DNA of 64,000 nt from Dyella_A sp050749815 (GCF_050749815.1 NZ_CP192735.1:310001-374000), one strand, 5' to 3'; numbered from the stretch's first letter, positions 18,918 through 27,376 are shown. A program made the numbers and translations. The notes: generated by a model not told the origin, from the sequence alone.

Positions 18918-19322
18918 GGGGCGGAGCTGGCGGGTCGAGGGCGGTATTGTGCTGGCTTGGGCGGGCTTGCGTCAGGGGTCGCTCAAGCCGCGGGCATATT
19001 CGGCCGTTAACTGTTCAGCTTCCCCGCGAGCGGCCGCCGGCCGTAGCCCGGGAGCTGCGCTTCGGCAGCGTGCCGTACATCGCAGCTGCAGATGTTTTCG
19101 GGGCCGACAATGGAGGCTGCGCAGGGCCGGGATCTGATCGTTCCGGGGAGGAATGTCAGGCAGCAAGCAGCCCCGGCTGGGGTGCTCGTCTTGACCGTCC
19201 CCCATCGCTTGTGTTTGGGGGTGGCGCATACGATGATTGCGGCGGTCATGCGCGGCAGTCATCTCGCCGCCGGTCTGCCGGGGGATGTTCGAGGGACGTA
19301 GCCAGTGCAGGGGGAGCGGTCG
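18918..19322. other. 405-base divergent intergenic region
   Basis: This spacer lies between the divergent fusion enzyme and MASE1 genes and must hold both promoters, but I see no convincing -35/-10 pair. Several short GC-rich hairpins can be drawn, for example CCGGGG/CCCCGG around 19144-19182 and CCCCCA/TGGGGG around 19199-19219. A stretch near 19155-19175 looks superficially like the SRP RNA core but lacks its central GGAAGG. No ORF with codon bias is present. Confidence 0.5.
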
Positions 19323-20924
19323 ATGTCTAAGCAGGGAAGTCGTTGGGTTGAGCTGTCGAAGCATGCGGCGGTGGCGCTGGGCTACGCGCTTGGGTTTCTC
19401 GCGCTTCGCCAGATCTCTTTTTCGCACTGGGTGATCTTCGCTGGGTTCCGCCTGTGCGCCCTGCTGCTGGTGCCTTACCGCTATTGGCCCGCGCTCGTCG
19501 TTGGCGAGATGGTGCCCTTAGGCGCGATCGGGTTCATGCATAGTGAACGATATGGCGCGCTCTGGTCGGTTCTTTATGCATTCCCGCCGATTGCATTGGC
19601 TATGCCGGTGGTGCGTTGGTGCAAGCGCTCGTTGGGCATGTTCGATTCCAGCGGTCATGTGAAAGTGTTGACGCTCCTTTTTTGCACGCTCATCTGCGCC
19701 GTGCTCTGGACGATCATCAACCTGATCACCCTCTCTGAAACCAAGCTTCCCGCGAACTATCCCCAGCTCGGCTACACCGTCTATGCAGCGCGGTGGTTCA
19801 TCGGCAATTTCCTGGGCGTGCTCACGCTTGCTCCTCTGGTGCTTTGCGTGCGGGAGTTGCGTGCGAATGGAGTGGTCAGCCTTAAGCAGATGCTCTCCAG
19901 CAGCCTGGTGGTCGAGGTCCTGTCCGTCGTCTTTCCCAGCCTGGCCATTTTTGTGTGGCTGTGCCTTTCGACGGACCAGGAAAGTCTGCGTCAGGCCTGT
20001 CGGATGGGAATGTTCCTGCCTGTAATCTGGATGGCGCTGAGGCACGGCTGGCATGGTGCTGCGCTTGGTGGCGCGGCCGCGAGTGTCGCGATCGTTCTGA
20101 CCATGCCCGAGCGCTACGACGCGGGCACCTTGCAAGCCCAGGTGTTCATGGCATTTGCCATTACGACGATGCTTCTCCTGGGCGACCGTATTGCGATGCT
20201 CGATGAGCGCGAATCCCGCGGGAGGAGTGATGCCCGGATGGCGCTGGCGCTGGCGCAGAGGAACCTGATTCTCGGAGAAATGCAGCTCAGGCAGACCTCC
20301 GACGCGCTGGAGCATGTCCGCGAGGGGGTGCAGGCAACCTACAGCCAGCTTCTGGAACGACTCCGCCACATGCTTCCCGTACAGGATGAGCGGGATTATC
20401 GGTTGCGCGCTGCGGTCACCCAACAGCAGCTATTTAGGCTTGCAGATAGCCTGCATCCCATGGTCTGGCGAGAGGGCGGGCTGGCGGCTGCGCTTCGCCA
20501 AGGGGCGATAGCACGAGCCCTGGATGATTCGGATATTCGATACTGGTGCAATGTTCGCGATCGAGGCATTGACCGCCTTTCGAATGGTGCCCAGGTGGCC
20601 CTCTACCGCTCGGCTTGCGATCTCATCGCCTATCTTTGTGATGCCGCCCATGCGACGAGCATTCGGGTCCATGTGAGGGTGGGGCTGCGCGGCGGCTCGC
20701 GCTGGATATTCCTGAAGGTTGAAGGAGCCGTGGGAGACGCGACAACGCTGCGCGTCAAGCACGATGATCTTTTGCTGCGATTGTCCTCCAGCGGTGGGGG
20801 GCTAAATGCGGTCGAAGACCGTATTGCGCTCTACCGTGGTGAGTTGCGCCCCAGGGAGTCTCACCAGGGGCGAAGTGTTAGCGTCTTGATGCATGACCTC
20901 GCAGACGATTCGGTAGTGATTTGA
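19323..20924 (+). CDS. MASE1-domain membrane sensor with degenerate histidine-kinase-like C-terminus
   Basis: A 533-residue protein whose first 290 residues form about eight membrane segments of MASE1 type. An amphipathic linker (about 295-350) leads to a region resembling the dimerisation and ATPase parts of NarL-type kinases: SLHPMVWREGGLAAAL near 383, LYRSACDLIAYL near 433 and GGGLNAVEDRIALY near 496. I cannot find the usual HD phosphoacceptor dipeptide or a clean N-box, so enzymatic activity is doubtful. The ATG at 19323 has a GGGGGAG site upstream. No response regulator is adjacent, and codon use looks less GC-biased than the neighbours. The ligand is unknown. Confidence 0.72.
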   Translation: MSKQGSRWVELSKHAAVALGYALGFLALRQISFSHWVIFAGFRLCALLLVPYRYWPALVVGEMVPLGAIGFMHSERYGALWSVLYAFPPIALAMPVVRWCKRSLGMFDSSGHVKVLTLLFCTLICAVLWTIINLITLSETKLPANYPQLGYTVYAARWFIGNFLGVLTLAPLVLCVRELRANGVVSLKQMLSSSLVVEVLSVVFPSLAIFVWLCLSTDQESLRQACRMGMFLPVIWMALRHGWHGAALGGAAASVAIVLTMPERYDAGTLQAQVFMAFAITTMLLLGDRIAMLDERESRGRSDARMALALAQRNLILGEMQLRQTSDALEHVREGVQATYSQLLERLRHMLPVQDERDYRLRAAVTQQQLFRLADSLHPMVWREGGLAAALRQGAIARALDDSDIRYWCNVRDRGIDRLSNGAQVALYRSACDLIAYLCDAAHATSIRVHVRVGLRGGSRWIFLKVEGAVGDATTLRVKHDDLLLRLSSSGGGLNAVEDRIALYRGELRPRESHQGRSVSVLMHDLADDSVVI

Positions 20925-20937
20925 TCACTACCGAATC
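20907..20937. terminator. Perfect 14-bp hairpin between convergent genes
   Basis: A perfect 14-base inverted repeat (20907-20920 and 20924-20937) with a 3-base loop overlaps the last codons of the MASE1 gene; its TGA stop falls at the loop. It sits just before the convergent end of the exported-protein gene at 20949. There is no U-run on either strand, so it could be a weak bidirectional terminator, an mRNA 3'-stabilising stem or a protein-binding palindrome. Confidence 0.5.
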
Positions 20938-20948
20938 GGTACAGCGCG

Positions 20949-21410
20949 TCAGGGCGACGACGGAGCGATGTGCGTGTTGCACTCGACCGGATCATCGCAT
21001 CCGGTCTTCACTGCCATTTGCACGGCGCCGGTGGGTTGCACGGTTGCACTGATCTTTACGGTCCCGTCGTCGTAGACCGTATCCGCCGTGGTGCTGGTCG
21101 GGTCCGTCGTCGAACCGGTGGAAGTGGTCACGTTCTGTGCATCACTGCCGATCGGCAGTACCAGCACCTGGCCGCTAGCGGTAGCGATGGCACCGTGCAC
21201 CCCGCCATTGGTGTCGTTCACCTGCACGTAGCGCACGCCGTCCTTCTCAAACACATACACGTGCCAATGCGGGTTGGCGCTGACGTCGGTGGCATTCGGC
21301 CATGACTGACCCAGACCGGAAGATGGCGCATCCGTTGCCTGGGCGATGCTGGACAGGCCGAGTGCCAGAACGGCCGCGGCCACTGCGTGAAAACGCGAAA
21401 TCTTGAGCAT
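20949..21410 (-). CDS. Exported hypothetical protein, Thr/Ser-rich C-terminal half
   Basis: A 153-residue protein with a clear Sec signal peptide: basic start MLKISRFH, a hydrophobic core rich in Ala and Leu, and an AQA-type cleavage site near residue 25. The mature part has a compact segment with PHWHVYVFEKDGVRYVQVND and a linker rich in Thr, Ser and Asp, then two cysteines (near 138 and 143) that may form a disulfide in the periplasm. An AAAGGGGA ribosome-binding site precedes the ATG. I do not recognise a family. It is monocistronic and convergent with the MASE1 gene. Confidence 0.75.
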   Translation of the reverse strand: MLKISRFHAVAAAVLALGLSSIAQATDAPSSGLGQSWPNATDVSANPHWHVYVFEKDGVRYVQVNDTNGGVHGAIATASGQVLVLPIGSDAQNVTTSTGSTTDPTSTTADTVYDDGTVKISATVQPTGAVQMAVKTGCDDPVECNTHIAPSSP

Positions 21411-21601
21411 TGCGTGTCCCCTTTCTCAGAAGTGATGACTGCCGGTGATCGTGAGATCGCGCACAACATACCATTGCGTCAGTCGACAACTTCGCGATAC
21501 GGATCACGTGGAACCGGCGGTTTTCGGCCGGGACCGCGGGAATCAGGTCCTGAGAACGCCATGCCAGCCGCTTCAGCGCCATTGGGACGGGGCCAAAGAC
21601 G

Positions 21602-21627
21602 AAAAAGCCCGCCAATAGGCGGGCTTT
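21602..21627 (-). terminator. Rho-independent terminator of tRNA-Phe
   Basis: On the minus strand a 10-base stem (AAAGCCCGCC with GGCGGGCTTT) and a 4-base loop are followed by a run of T, read here as A at 21602-21606. It lies 9 bases beyond the 3' end of the tRNA, exactly where an intrinsic terminator is expected. Confidence 0.85.
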
Positions 21628-21635
21628 CGATGTCA

Positions 21636-21711
21636 TGGTGGCCGGGGACGGAATCGAACCGCCGACACGGGGATTTTCAATCCCCTGCTCTACCAACTGA
21701 GCTACCCGGCC
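21636..21711 (-). tRNA. tRNA-Phe (anticodon GAA)
   Basis: A 76-base tRNA with encoded CCA. The acceptor stem GGCCGGG pairs with CCCGGCC, the D arm contains AGCTCAGTTGGTAGAGC, the T arm contains GGTTCGATTCC, and the anticodon loop TTGAAAA places GAA at 21676-21678 (plus coordinates). It has its own promoter and terminator and follows yggX on the same strand. Confidence 0.97.
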
Positions 21712-21768
21712 AGGGTATGGGTCCGCCGATGCATGAGAGGCCGTGGCCGGTGCGTCGTGGAGCCGCGC

Positions 21769-21797
21769 ATTAAACTGGATGCGTCCGGCGGCGTCAA
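21769..21797 (-). promoter_or_regulatory. Sigma-70 promoter of tRNA-Phe
   Basis: Minus-strand TTGACG (21792-21797), a 17-base spacer and TTTAAT (21769-21774) form a near-consensus promoter. The start of transcription would lie about 50 bases before the mature tRNA 5' end. The -35 box overlaps the end of the yggX coding region. Confidence 0.75.
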
Positions 21798-22072
21798 GAC
21801 TCGTGCGCGGGCGGGACATAGCCTGCGGGTTGCTCGGCGCCGCCCTCGAACAGGAACTTCTCCATCTCGCGCGCGAGGAACGAGCGTGCGCCAGGGTCGA
21901 GCGGATTGAGGCGGTTTTCGTTGATCAGCATGGTCTGGTGCGCCAGCCATTGCTGCCACGCCGGCCTGGAGATCTCCGCATAGATGCGCTGGCCCAGCGC
22001 GCCGGGCCAAGGCGCGAAATCGAGCCCTTCGGCGTCGATGCCCAGCTTGCTGCAATGGACGATGCGACTCAT
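21794..22072 (-). CDS. yggX: YggX-family Fe(II) trafficking / oxidative damage protection protein
   Basis: A 92-residue soluble protein of the YggX family, which protects iron-sulfur clusters from oxidation. The N-terminus MSRIVHCSKLG carries the conserved Cys, and the family blocks GLGQRIY-like (ALGQRIYAEISRPAWQQWL), INENRLNPLDP and REMEKFLF are present. Its ATG overlaps the mutY stop codon by four bases (ATGA), so it is translationally coupled to mutY, itself an iron-sulfur enzyme. The mutY-yggX pairing is a known gammaproteobacterial arrangement. Confidence 0.95.
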   Translation of the reverse strand: MSRIVHCSKLGIDAEGLDFAPWPGALGQRIYAEISRPAWQQWLAHQTMLINENRLNPLDPGARSFLAREMEKFLFEGGAEQPAGYVPPAHES

Positions 22073-23142
22073 GGTGATTCCTCGTGATCAGCTTGAAGGT
22101 TTTGCAGCAGCACGCGCACCGGGGCGGGAAGACCCAGGGCGGCATAAGCGGCCCGGTCACACCAGCGCTGCATCGGTTGGTCGGCAACGCCGTCACGCGC
22201 GCTGGCGCGATCGAACAGCAGCGGCTCCACCGACAGTTTGTAGTGGCTGAAGACATGCGTGAAGGGCGGCAGGGGCTGCGCGTCGTCCACATCGGCGATT
22301 TGCTGGGCCAGGCGCCACGCCGCATCCGGGTCGGCCGCCTCGGGCAGGCTCCACAGTCCCGACCAGACCCCCTGCGGGCCGCGCCGTTCGAGCAGGACGC
22401 GCCCACGTTCATCGCGCAGCACCAGCATCAGCGTGCTGCGGACGGGCTGGCGCTTGCCGGGCTTGGGCGTCGGCAGCTGGGCGGTGAGGCCATCGCGACG
22501 GGCGACACAGTCGCTCTGCAGCGGGCACTCGGCGCAGCGGGGTTGGCTGCGGACGCACACGGTGGCGCCCAGATCCATGATGGCCTGGGTGTAGTCGGCC
22601 ACGCGGGCCGCGGGAGTGTGTGATTCGGCGAGCTGCCACAGGGTTCGTTCGATCGCGCTCTGGCCCGGATCGCCGTGGATGCCGTGATAGCGCGTCAGCA
22701 CCCGCTTCACGTTGCCGTCGAGGATGGGGAACCGCAGCCCGTGGGCCTGCGCCAGGATGGCGCCGGCGGTGGACCGACCGATGCCGGGAAGCGAGCAAAG
22801 CGCGTCGATGTCGCGGGGCAGCGCGCCGCCGTGGGCGGCCACGCAGCGCTGCGCCGCCTGGTGCAGGAAGCGCGCGCGCCGGTAATAGCCCAGGCCGGAC
22901 CACAGGGCGAGCACCACGTCTTCATCGGCAGCGGCCAGATTGCCCAGCGTCGGCAGCGCTTCCACGAAGCGCTGGAAGTACGGGATCACGGTGGCGACCT
23001 GGGTCTGCTGCAGCATCACTTCGGATAGCCACACCCGGTAAGCGTCGCGCTGCCCGTCCGCGCCGGCCTGTTGCCAGGGCAGATCCTTGCGGCCGTGCTG
23101 GTCGAACCAGCGCAGCAGTCGGTCGGCAACCGTGTCGTTCAT
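22069..23142 (-). CDS. mutY: A/G-specific adenine DNA glycosylase
   Basis: Removes adenine mispaired with 8-oxoguanine. The 357-residue chain has the helix-hairpin-helix fold with LPGIGRSTAGAIL near residue 118, likely catalytic Glu41 (SEVMLQQTQ) and Asp142 (LDGNVKRVL), and the 4Fe-4S loop C196-x6-C203-x2-C206-x5-C212. A C-terminal NUDIX-like domain follows (RGPQGVWSGLWSLPE near 255). The ATG at 23142 overlaps the stop of the asmA-like gene by four bases; the longer frame to 23319 is an overlap artefact. Part of the ftsY-asmA-mutY-yggX unit. Confidence 0.96.
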   Translation of the reverse strand: MNDTVADRLLRWFDQHGRKDLPWQQAGADGQRDAYRVWLSEVMLQQTQVATVIPYFQRFVEALPTLGNLAAADEDVVLALWSGLGYYRRARFLHQAAQRCVAAHGGALPRDIDALCSLPGIGRSTAGAILAQAHGLRFPILDGNVKRVLTRYHGIHGDPGQSAIERTLWQLAESHTPAARVADYTQAIMDLGATVCVRSQPRCAECPLQSDCVARRDGLTAQLPTPKPGKRQPVRSTLMLVLRDERGRVLLERRGPQGVWSGLWSLPEAADPDAAWRLAQQIADVDDAQPLPPFTHVFSHYKLSVEPLLFDRASARDGVADQPMQRWCDRAAYAALGLPAPVRVLLQNLQADHEESP

Positions 23143-24194
23143 GGCGAGGTGGCGGGCGCAGTGGCGGCCGTGGCTGCGGCGGCCGGGATGTCCTCGCCGA
23201 TATCGACGCTCAGGCCTTCCACGCTGATGCTGCCCACGTCGAGCCGGTCGGCATCCACGTGCCCCTGGCCGGGCGGCATGGTGAGGGCGGCGCTGCCGCC
23301 GTTGCCGAGCTGCGACCACCAGCTGGCCAGTTGCAGCGGTGGCACGCGCAGGTCGACGTGATTGGCCGGGCCGTCGAGTTTGAGCGCCAGCAGCAGCGGA
23401 TCATGCGCGTTGGCCGGCGCCAGGCGCAGGGTCACGTCGTAGCGTCCGCTATCGGCACTGTCGAGTTGGCCGGCAAGATTGGCCGACGCATCGGCCGCGC
23501 CGTGCCAGCGCGCGCTGCCGCGCAGGTCGGCCGCCATGCCCGCGCCGTGCGACAGATGCAGCACGATGTTTTCGAATTGCATGCCCGCTCCGCTGGTGCG
23601 CGGGGTGGCGAGCAGGCGCAATTGCACCAGATCGTTGCTGGCATCGCGGCCGGTCAGGTCCAGCGAGAACGGCTTGCCCGGATTGAGTTGCCCGGTCTCC
23701 AGTGCCAGGTTCTGCAGCAGGATGTCATTGCCGCGCACCAGGCTGGCCCGGCTGATCAGGATGCCGGTGTCGATGCGGGGAATCTGCGGCGGATGGGCGG
23801 CATCGGCCGCCGGCAGGCCGGCAAGCCAGGCCTGCAGCGCGTCCAGGTCGACCCGCGGCGCGTCGATCTCCAACCGGGCGATCGCCGTGGGGCCGCCGAA
23901 AAGAGTGCGCCAGGGCAGCGCCAGGCGTCCGCGCGCGGCCAGCAAAATCGGCATGCTGGCGCCTTGCTCGTTGAGCGTGATGCCCTCGAGTTCCAGCGCG
24001 GGACGGGGAAACAGCGTGGGGTGCGCGGGGCTGGCCAGGTGCAGTTCCAGCCCGGCCGCGCGCGCCTGCGCCTGCAGCGTGGCGGTGAAGCGATCCGGCT
24101 GCAGCAGCCAGTACACGCCGATCACGGTGGCCAGCACCAGCGCCGCCGCCACACCGGCGACAGCCAGCAGCGCCATGCGCCAGCGGCGCGTCAT
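23139..24194 (-). CDS. AsmA-like inner-membrane-anchored periplasmic protein
   Basis: A 351-residue protein with one N-terminal membrane anchor (about residues 8-30) followed by an extended beta-rich periplasmic domain with AsmA-like LxLEGITLNEQG and PRVDLDALQAWL blocks. AsmA relatives are linked to phospholipid transport and outer-membrane assembly. It is shorter than E. coli AsmA (about 617), so it is a reduced member. The ATG at 24194 is preferred to a GTG six bases upstream on ribosome-binding-site spacing (GGA about 9 bases away). It lies between ftsY and mutY with tight spacing. Confidence 0.75.
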   Translation of the reverse strand: MTRRWRMALLAVAGVAAALVLATVIGVYWLLQPDRFTATLQAQARAAGLELHLASPAHPTLFPRPALELEGITLNEQGASMPILLAARGRLALPWRTLFGGPTAIARLEIDAPRVDLDALQAWLAGLPAADAAHPPQIPRIDTGILISRASLVRGNDILLQNLALETGQLNPGKPFSLDLTGRDASNDLVQLRLLATPRTSGAGMQFENIVLHLSHGAGMAADLRGSARWHGAADASANLAGQLDSADSGRYDVTLRLAPANAHDPLLLALKLDGPANHVDLRVPPLQLASWWSQLGNGGSAALTMPPGQGHVDADRLDVGSISVEGLSVDIGEDIPAAAATAATAPATSP

Positions 24195-24218
24195 TCGCAC
24201 TTGTCCGCGAGGCGCGGC

Positions 24219-25313
24219 TCAGTCATTGCCGAGCCGGGCGGGGAGCAGGCCGTCGACGAAGGCCTCGGCATCGAACTGGCGCAGGTCCGTGGCGGTCTCG
24301 CCCAGGCCGACGAAGCGGATCGGCAGGCCAAACTCGCGCGCCAGCGCAAACACCACGCCGCCCTTCGCCGTGCCGTCGAGCTTGGTCACCACCAGGCCGG
24401 TGACGCCGACGATCTGGCGGAACTGGCGCACCTGGCTCACCGCGTTCTGGCCGGTGGTGCCGTCGATCACCATCAGCACCTCGTGCGGCGCGGCCGGATC
24501 GAGCTTCTTCAGCACGCGCGCGATCTTGCCCAGTTCATCCATCAGGCCGCCCTGCGTATGCAGGCGGCCGGCGGTGTCGGCGATCACCACATCGCTGCCA
24601 CGCGAGCGCCCGGCCTGCAGCGCATCGAAGATCACGCTGGCCGAGTCGGCGTCCTGGCCCTGGGCGATCACCGGCACCTGGTTGCGCTCGCCCCAGGTCT
24701 TGAGCTGGTTCACCGCCGCGGCGCGAAAGGTGTCGCCGGCAGCCAGCAGCACGCTGCGGCCCTCGTCGCGATAACGCCGCGCCAGTTTGCCGATGGTGGT
24801 GGTCTTGCCCACGCCGTTGATGCCGACGGTGAGCACCACGAAGGGCTTGTGGCCGGAGACGTCCAGCGGCTGCTGCACCGGCAGCAGTTGCGCGACCAGC
24901 GCCTGGCGCAGCGCGCCGAGCAGGGCGTTGGCATCGGCAAATTCGCGCGCGTGCATGCGCTTGCGCAGAGCTTCGACCAGGCTCGTGCTGGCCTCGACGC
25001 CCACGTCGGCGGTGATCAGCGCGGTCTCCAGCTCATCGAGCAGTTCGTCGTCCAGTCGCGGATGGCGTACAAACAGAGAGCCGAGGCTGCGGGCAAAGCC
25101 GCTGCCAGCGAGGCGCTCGCGCCAGCTGCGCTTGACCGGCTCCGTGCCGTCCGGCGCGTCCGCGTCGGGGGAGGTTTCGGGGGGCGTTTGCGGGGCCAGC
25201 TCAGCCGGCGCCGCGGGAGCTTGAACCGTTACCGATGCGGCATCGGCAGGGGCGTTGGCTGCATCCGGCGCCGGCTCGCCGTCGGCGGGCTTCTTCTTCC
25301 AGAACTTGAGCAT
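24219..25313 (-). CDS. ftsY: Signal recognition particle receptor FtsY
   Basis: Membrane-associated GTPase that receives SRP-ribosome complexes at the translocon. The 364-residue protein has an acidic/Pro/Ala-rich A region (about 1-60), a four-helix N domain and a GTPase G domain: P-loop GINGVGKTTT at 164-173, DTFRAAA near 194, DTAGRLHTQGG near 250 and TKLDGTAKGG near 318. It is first in a four-gene minus-strand unit and is divergent from rsmD with 74 bases between them, a common gammaproteobacterial layout. Confidence 0.97.
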   Translation of the reverse strand: MLKFWKKKPADGEPAPDAANAPADAASVTVQAPAAPAELAPQTPPETSPDADAPDGTEPVKRSWRERLAGSGFARSLGSLFVRHPRLDDELLDELETALITADVGVEASTSLVEALRKRMHAREFADANALLGALRQALVAQLLPVQQPLDVSGHKPFVVLTVGINGVGKTTTIGKLARRYRDEGRSVLLAAGDTFRAAAVNQLKTWGERNQVPVIAQGQDADSASVIFDALQAGRSRGSDVVIADTAGRLHTQGGLMDELGKIARVLKKLDPAAPHEVLMVIDGTTGQNAVSQVRQFRQIVGVTGLVVTKLDGTAKGGVVFALAREFGLPIRFVGLGETATDLRQFDAEAFVDGLLPARLGND

Positions 25314-25387
25314 TGCGGGGGCGATTCGAAGACAATGGGCGGCATGCTATCACCCCGATCCGAACTGCCCGCTGAGGGCGGCGCCCG

Positions 25388-25960
25388 ATGAGGCGCGCGC
25401 CCGGACGCATCCGCATCATCAGCGGCAGCCTGCGCAATTCCCGCCTGGACGTGCCCGACCTGCCGGGTCTGCGACCCACCCCCGAGCGGGTGCGCGAAAC
25501 GCTGTTCAACTGGCTGGCGCCGGTGATCGCCGGGGCGCGCGGGCTCGACCTGTGCGCCGGTACCGGTGCGCTCGGCCTGGAGGCGCTGTCGCGCGGGGCG
25601 GCCAGCGTGCAGTTCGTGGAGCCGCAGGCGGCCGCAGCGCAGGCGCTGCGGGCCAACCTGGCGCGGCTGAAGGTGGCTGGCGCGAGCGTCGATGCGGTCA
25701 ATGCCGCCAGCTTCCTCGCTGGGCCGCCCCGGCCGTTCGATCTGGTCTGGCTCGATCCGCCGTTCGCCGCCGACCTGTGGAGCGCGCTGGCGCAACGGCT
25801 GGAGCAGGGCTGGCTCAGCCCCGCGGCGTGGATCTACGTGGAGTCGCCGCGTGACCACGTGCCGGCGCTGCCGCCCCAGTGGCTGCTCCATCGTGAGGCG
25901 CAGGCCGGCGAGGTGCGCCACGCGCTCTATCGCCGGGCCGTGGTGGTTCCGTTAAGCTAA
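25388..25960 (+). CDS. rsmD: 16S rRNA (guanine966-N2)-methyltransferase
   Basis: Methylates G966 of 16S rRNA using S-adenosylmethionine. The 190-residue protein begins RIISGSLRNSRL, followed by RPTPERVRETLFNWL, the SAM-binding motif LDLCAGTGALGLEALSRGA near residue 53 and the catalytic DPPF near residue 123. It is followed 29 bases later by coaD, the usual rsmD-coaD pairing. Confidence 0.96.
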   Translation: MRRAPGRIRIISGSLRNSRLDVPDLPGLRPTPERVRETLFNWLAPVIAGARGLDLCAGTGALGLEALSRGAASVQFVEPQAAAAQALRANLARLKVAGASVDAVNAASFLAGPPRPFDLVWLDPPFAADLWSALAQRLEQGWLSPAAWIYVESPRDHVPALPPQWLLHREAQAGEVRHALYRRAVVVPLS

Positions 25961-25989
25961 ACGCTTATTCATTCGGTTGCCGAGCATCC

Positions 25990-26529
25990 GTGATCAAGCC
26001 GTCGGTCAATACGCGCCTGGCCGTCTATCCGGGCACCTTCGATCCGATCACCAACGGTCACGCCGACCTGGTGGCGCGCGCTGCGCCGTTGTTCGAGCGC
26101 ATCGTGGTGGCGGTGGCGGAAAGCCCGAACAAGGGTAAGGGGCCTGGCTTCACCCTGCAGGAGCGCATCTCGTTGGCGCGTCTTGCCCTGGCGGACCTGC
26201 CCAATGTGGAAGTGCGCGGTTTCGACTGCCTGCTGGCGCAGTTCGTGGAGCAGATCGGTGCGGGCGTGATCATCCGCGGGCTGCGCGCGGTGTCCGACTT
26301 CGAGTACGAATTCCAGCTGGCCAGTATGAACCGCCACCTGATTCCCCAGACCGAGACGCTGTTTCTCACCCCGGCTGAACAGTACAGCTTCATTTCCTCC
26401 TCGCTGGTGCGAGAGATCGGCCGCCTCGGCGGGGATATCTCCGGTTTCGTGCATCCGGCGGTGCAACAGGCCATGCGCCAGCGCTGGCACAAAAAGCAAC
26501 CTGAAAACGAAGGTGACCACCATGCGTAA
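25990..26529 (+). CDS. coaD: Phosphopantetheine adenylyltransferase
   Basis: Penultimate step of coenzyme A synthesis: 4'-phosphopantetheine plus ATP to dephospho-CoA. The nucleotidyltransferase motif GTFDPITNGH is at about residues 15-24; the family blocks GVIIRGLRAVSDFEYE, MNRHL and YSFISSSLVREI are present. The start is a GTG with a weak ribosome-binding site; the 179-residue length is slightly above the usual 160 because of the C-terminal tail KKQPENEGDHHA. The end overlaps the next gene by eight bases. Confidence 0.96.
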   Translation: MIKPSVNTRLAVYPGTFDPITNGHADLVARAAPLFERIVVAVAESPNKGKGPGFTLQERISLARLALADLPNVEVRGFDCLLAQFVEQIGAGVIIRGLRAVSDFEYEFQLASMNRHLIPQTETLFLTPAEQYSFISSSLVREIGRLGGDISGFVHPAVQQAMRQRWHKKQPENEGDHHA

Positions 26530-27022
26530 GTTCGTCCTCGCCGCCACGCTCGCCCTGGCCGGTTCCGTCATGCTCTCGGCCTGCAACAAGCAGGACGATG
26601 CGCAGCAGACCACCCAGCAGGCGCAACAGGTTTCCAAACCCTCTGATCCGAACGACAGCAAGGCATGGAATGCCTACCTCGGCCAGATCGTCTCGGCCAA
26701 CATGAAGGGCATGACCGCCGATCGCCCGTACGCCTACCTGGTGCCGGCCGGCGATGACGCCGACTCGCAGGCCAAGTACGGCCGTCAGCTCGAGGCGGTG
26801 CAGGGCGTAGTCGCCCGTGGCGTGCTGCCGGGCAACATGCTGGTGTTCGCCGGCCCGAGCTCGGCCAAGACCGCCGACTTCATCGCCGCGGCGTTCAAGG
26901 ACGCCAAGCCGGGCTCGTTCAAGGACGTCATCGTGCTGTTCATCGGCGACGAGGCCGACAAGCAGCGCGTGACCGACGTGCTCACCCCGACCAGCGCCAA
27001 CATCCGCTTCGTCGCCATGTAA
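26522..27022 (+). CDS. Small predicted lipoprotein
   Basis: A 166-residue protein with a lipoprotein signal peptide: MRKFVLAAT start, hydrophobic core and lipobox LSAC placing the lipidated Cys near residue 20. A Gln-rich linker (DDAQQTTQQAQQ) precedes a folded domain with no family I recognise. An alternative start nine bases upstream (GTG at 26513) is less likely because AAGGTGA is well placed for the ATG at 26522. It overlaps coaD by eight bases, so translation is probably coupled, though no functional link is known. Confidence 0.75.
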   Translation: MRKFVLAATLALAGSVMLSACNKQDDAQQTTQQAQQVSKPSDPNDSKAWNAYLGQIVSANMKGMTADRPYAYLVPAGDDADSQAKYGRQLEAVQGVVARGVLPGNMLVFAGPSSAKTADFIAAAFKDAKPGSFKDVIVLFIGDEADKQRVTDVLTPTSANIRFVAM

Positions 27023-27061
27023 TCCGCTTCCGCGGAGGCCGGATCCACCCGGGTCCGGCCC

Positions 27062-27089
27062 GGCGCGTCGCATAGCTACGCGACGCGCC
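27062..27089. terminator. Hairpin after the lipoprotein gene
   Basis: A perfect 10-base GC-rich inverted repeat (27062-27071 and 27080-27089) with an 8-base loop lies between the lipoprotein and ferredoxin genes. There is no T-run, so intrinsic termination is uncertain. Confidence 0.35.
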
Positions 27090-27115
27090 CGCTCCGCCGG
27101 CTGTGCTCAAGCATC

Positions 27116-27376
27116 ATGTCGCTCAAGATCCTCGATACCTGCGTCAACTGCGACGTCTGCGAACCGGCCTGTCCCAATCAGGCGATCTCGCTGGGCGAGG
27201 AGTTCTACGTGATCGATCCGGCCCGCTGCACCGAGTGCCACGGGCATTACGACGAGCCGCAGTGCGTGGTGGTCTGCCCGGTCGAATGCATCATCATCGA
27301 CCCCGACCACGTGGAAACCGACGCGCAGCTCGACCTGAAATACCGGCAGCTGACCCGGGCCGGCGACGGTTCCTGA
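27116..27376 (+). CDS. YfhL-type 2[4Fe-4S] ferredoxin
   Basis: An 86-residue bacterial-type ferredoxin. The first cluster motif is C9-x2-C12-x2-C15-x3-C19P, and the second is around ARCTECHGHYDEPQCVVVCPVEC, where the insertion between the first Cys pair and CVVVCP is typical of the YfhL subfamily. It is expected to carry electrons to an unidentified partner. In many proteobacteria a ferredoxin of this type lies next to coaD, as here with the lipoprotein between them. Confidence 0.93.
   Translation: MSLKILDTCVNCDVCEPACPNQAISLGEEFYVIDPARCTECHGHYDEPQCVVVCPVECIIIDPDHVETDAQLDLKYRQLTRAGDGS

Noticed and set aside
19130..19185. SRP RNA (ffs)-like stretch GTCAGG...AGCAGCC
   Set aside because: The invariant GGAAGG tetraloop region of the SRP core is missing and the flanks do not form the long hairpin; taken as chance similarity.
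19100..19300. Riboswitch upstream of the MASE1 gene
   Set aside because: Hairpins exist but no known c-di-GMP or other riboswitch core sequence is recognisable.
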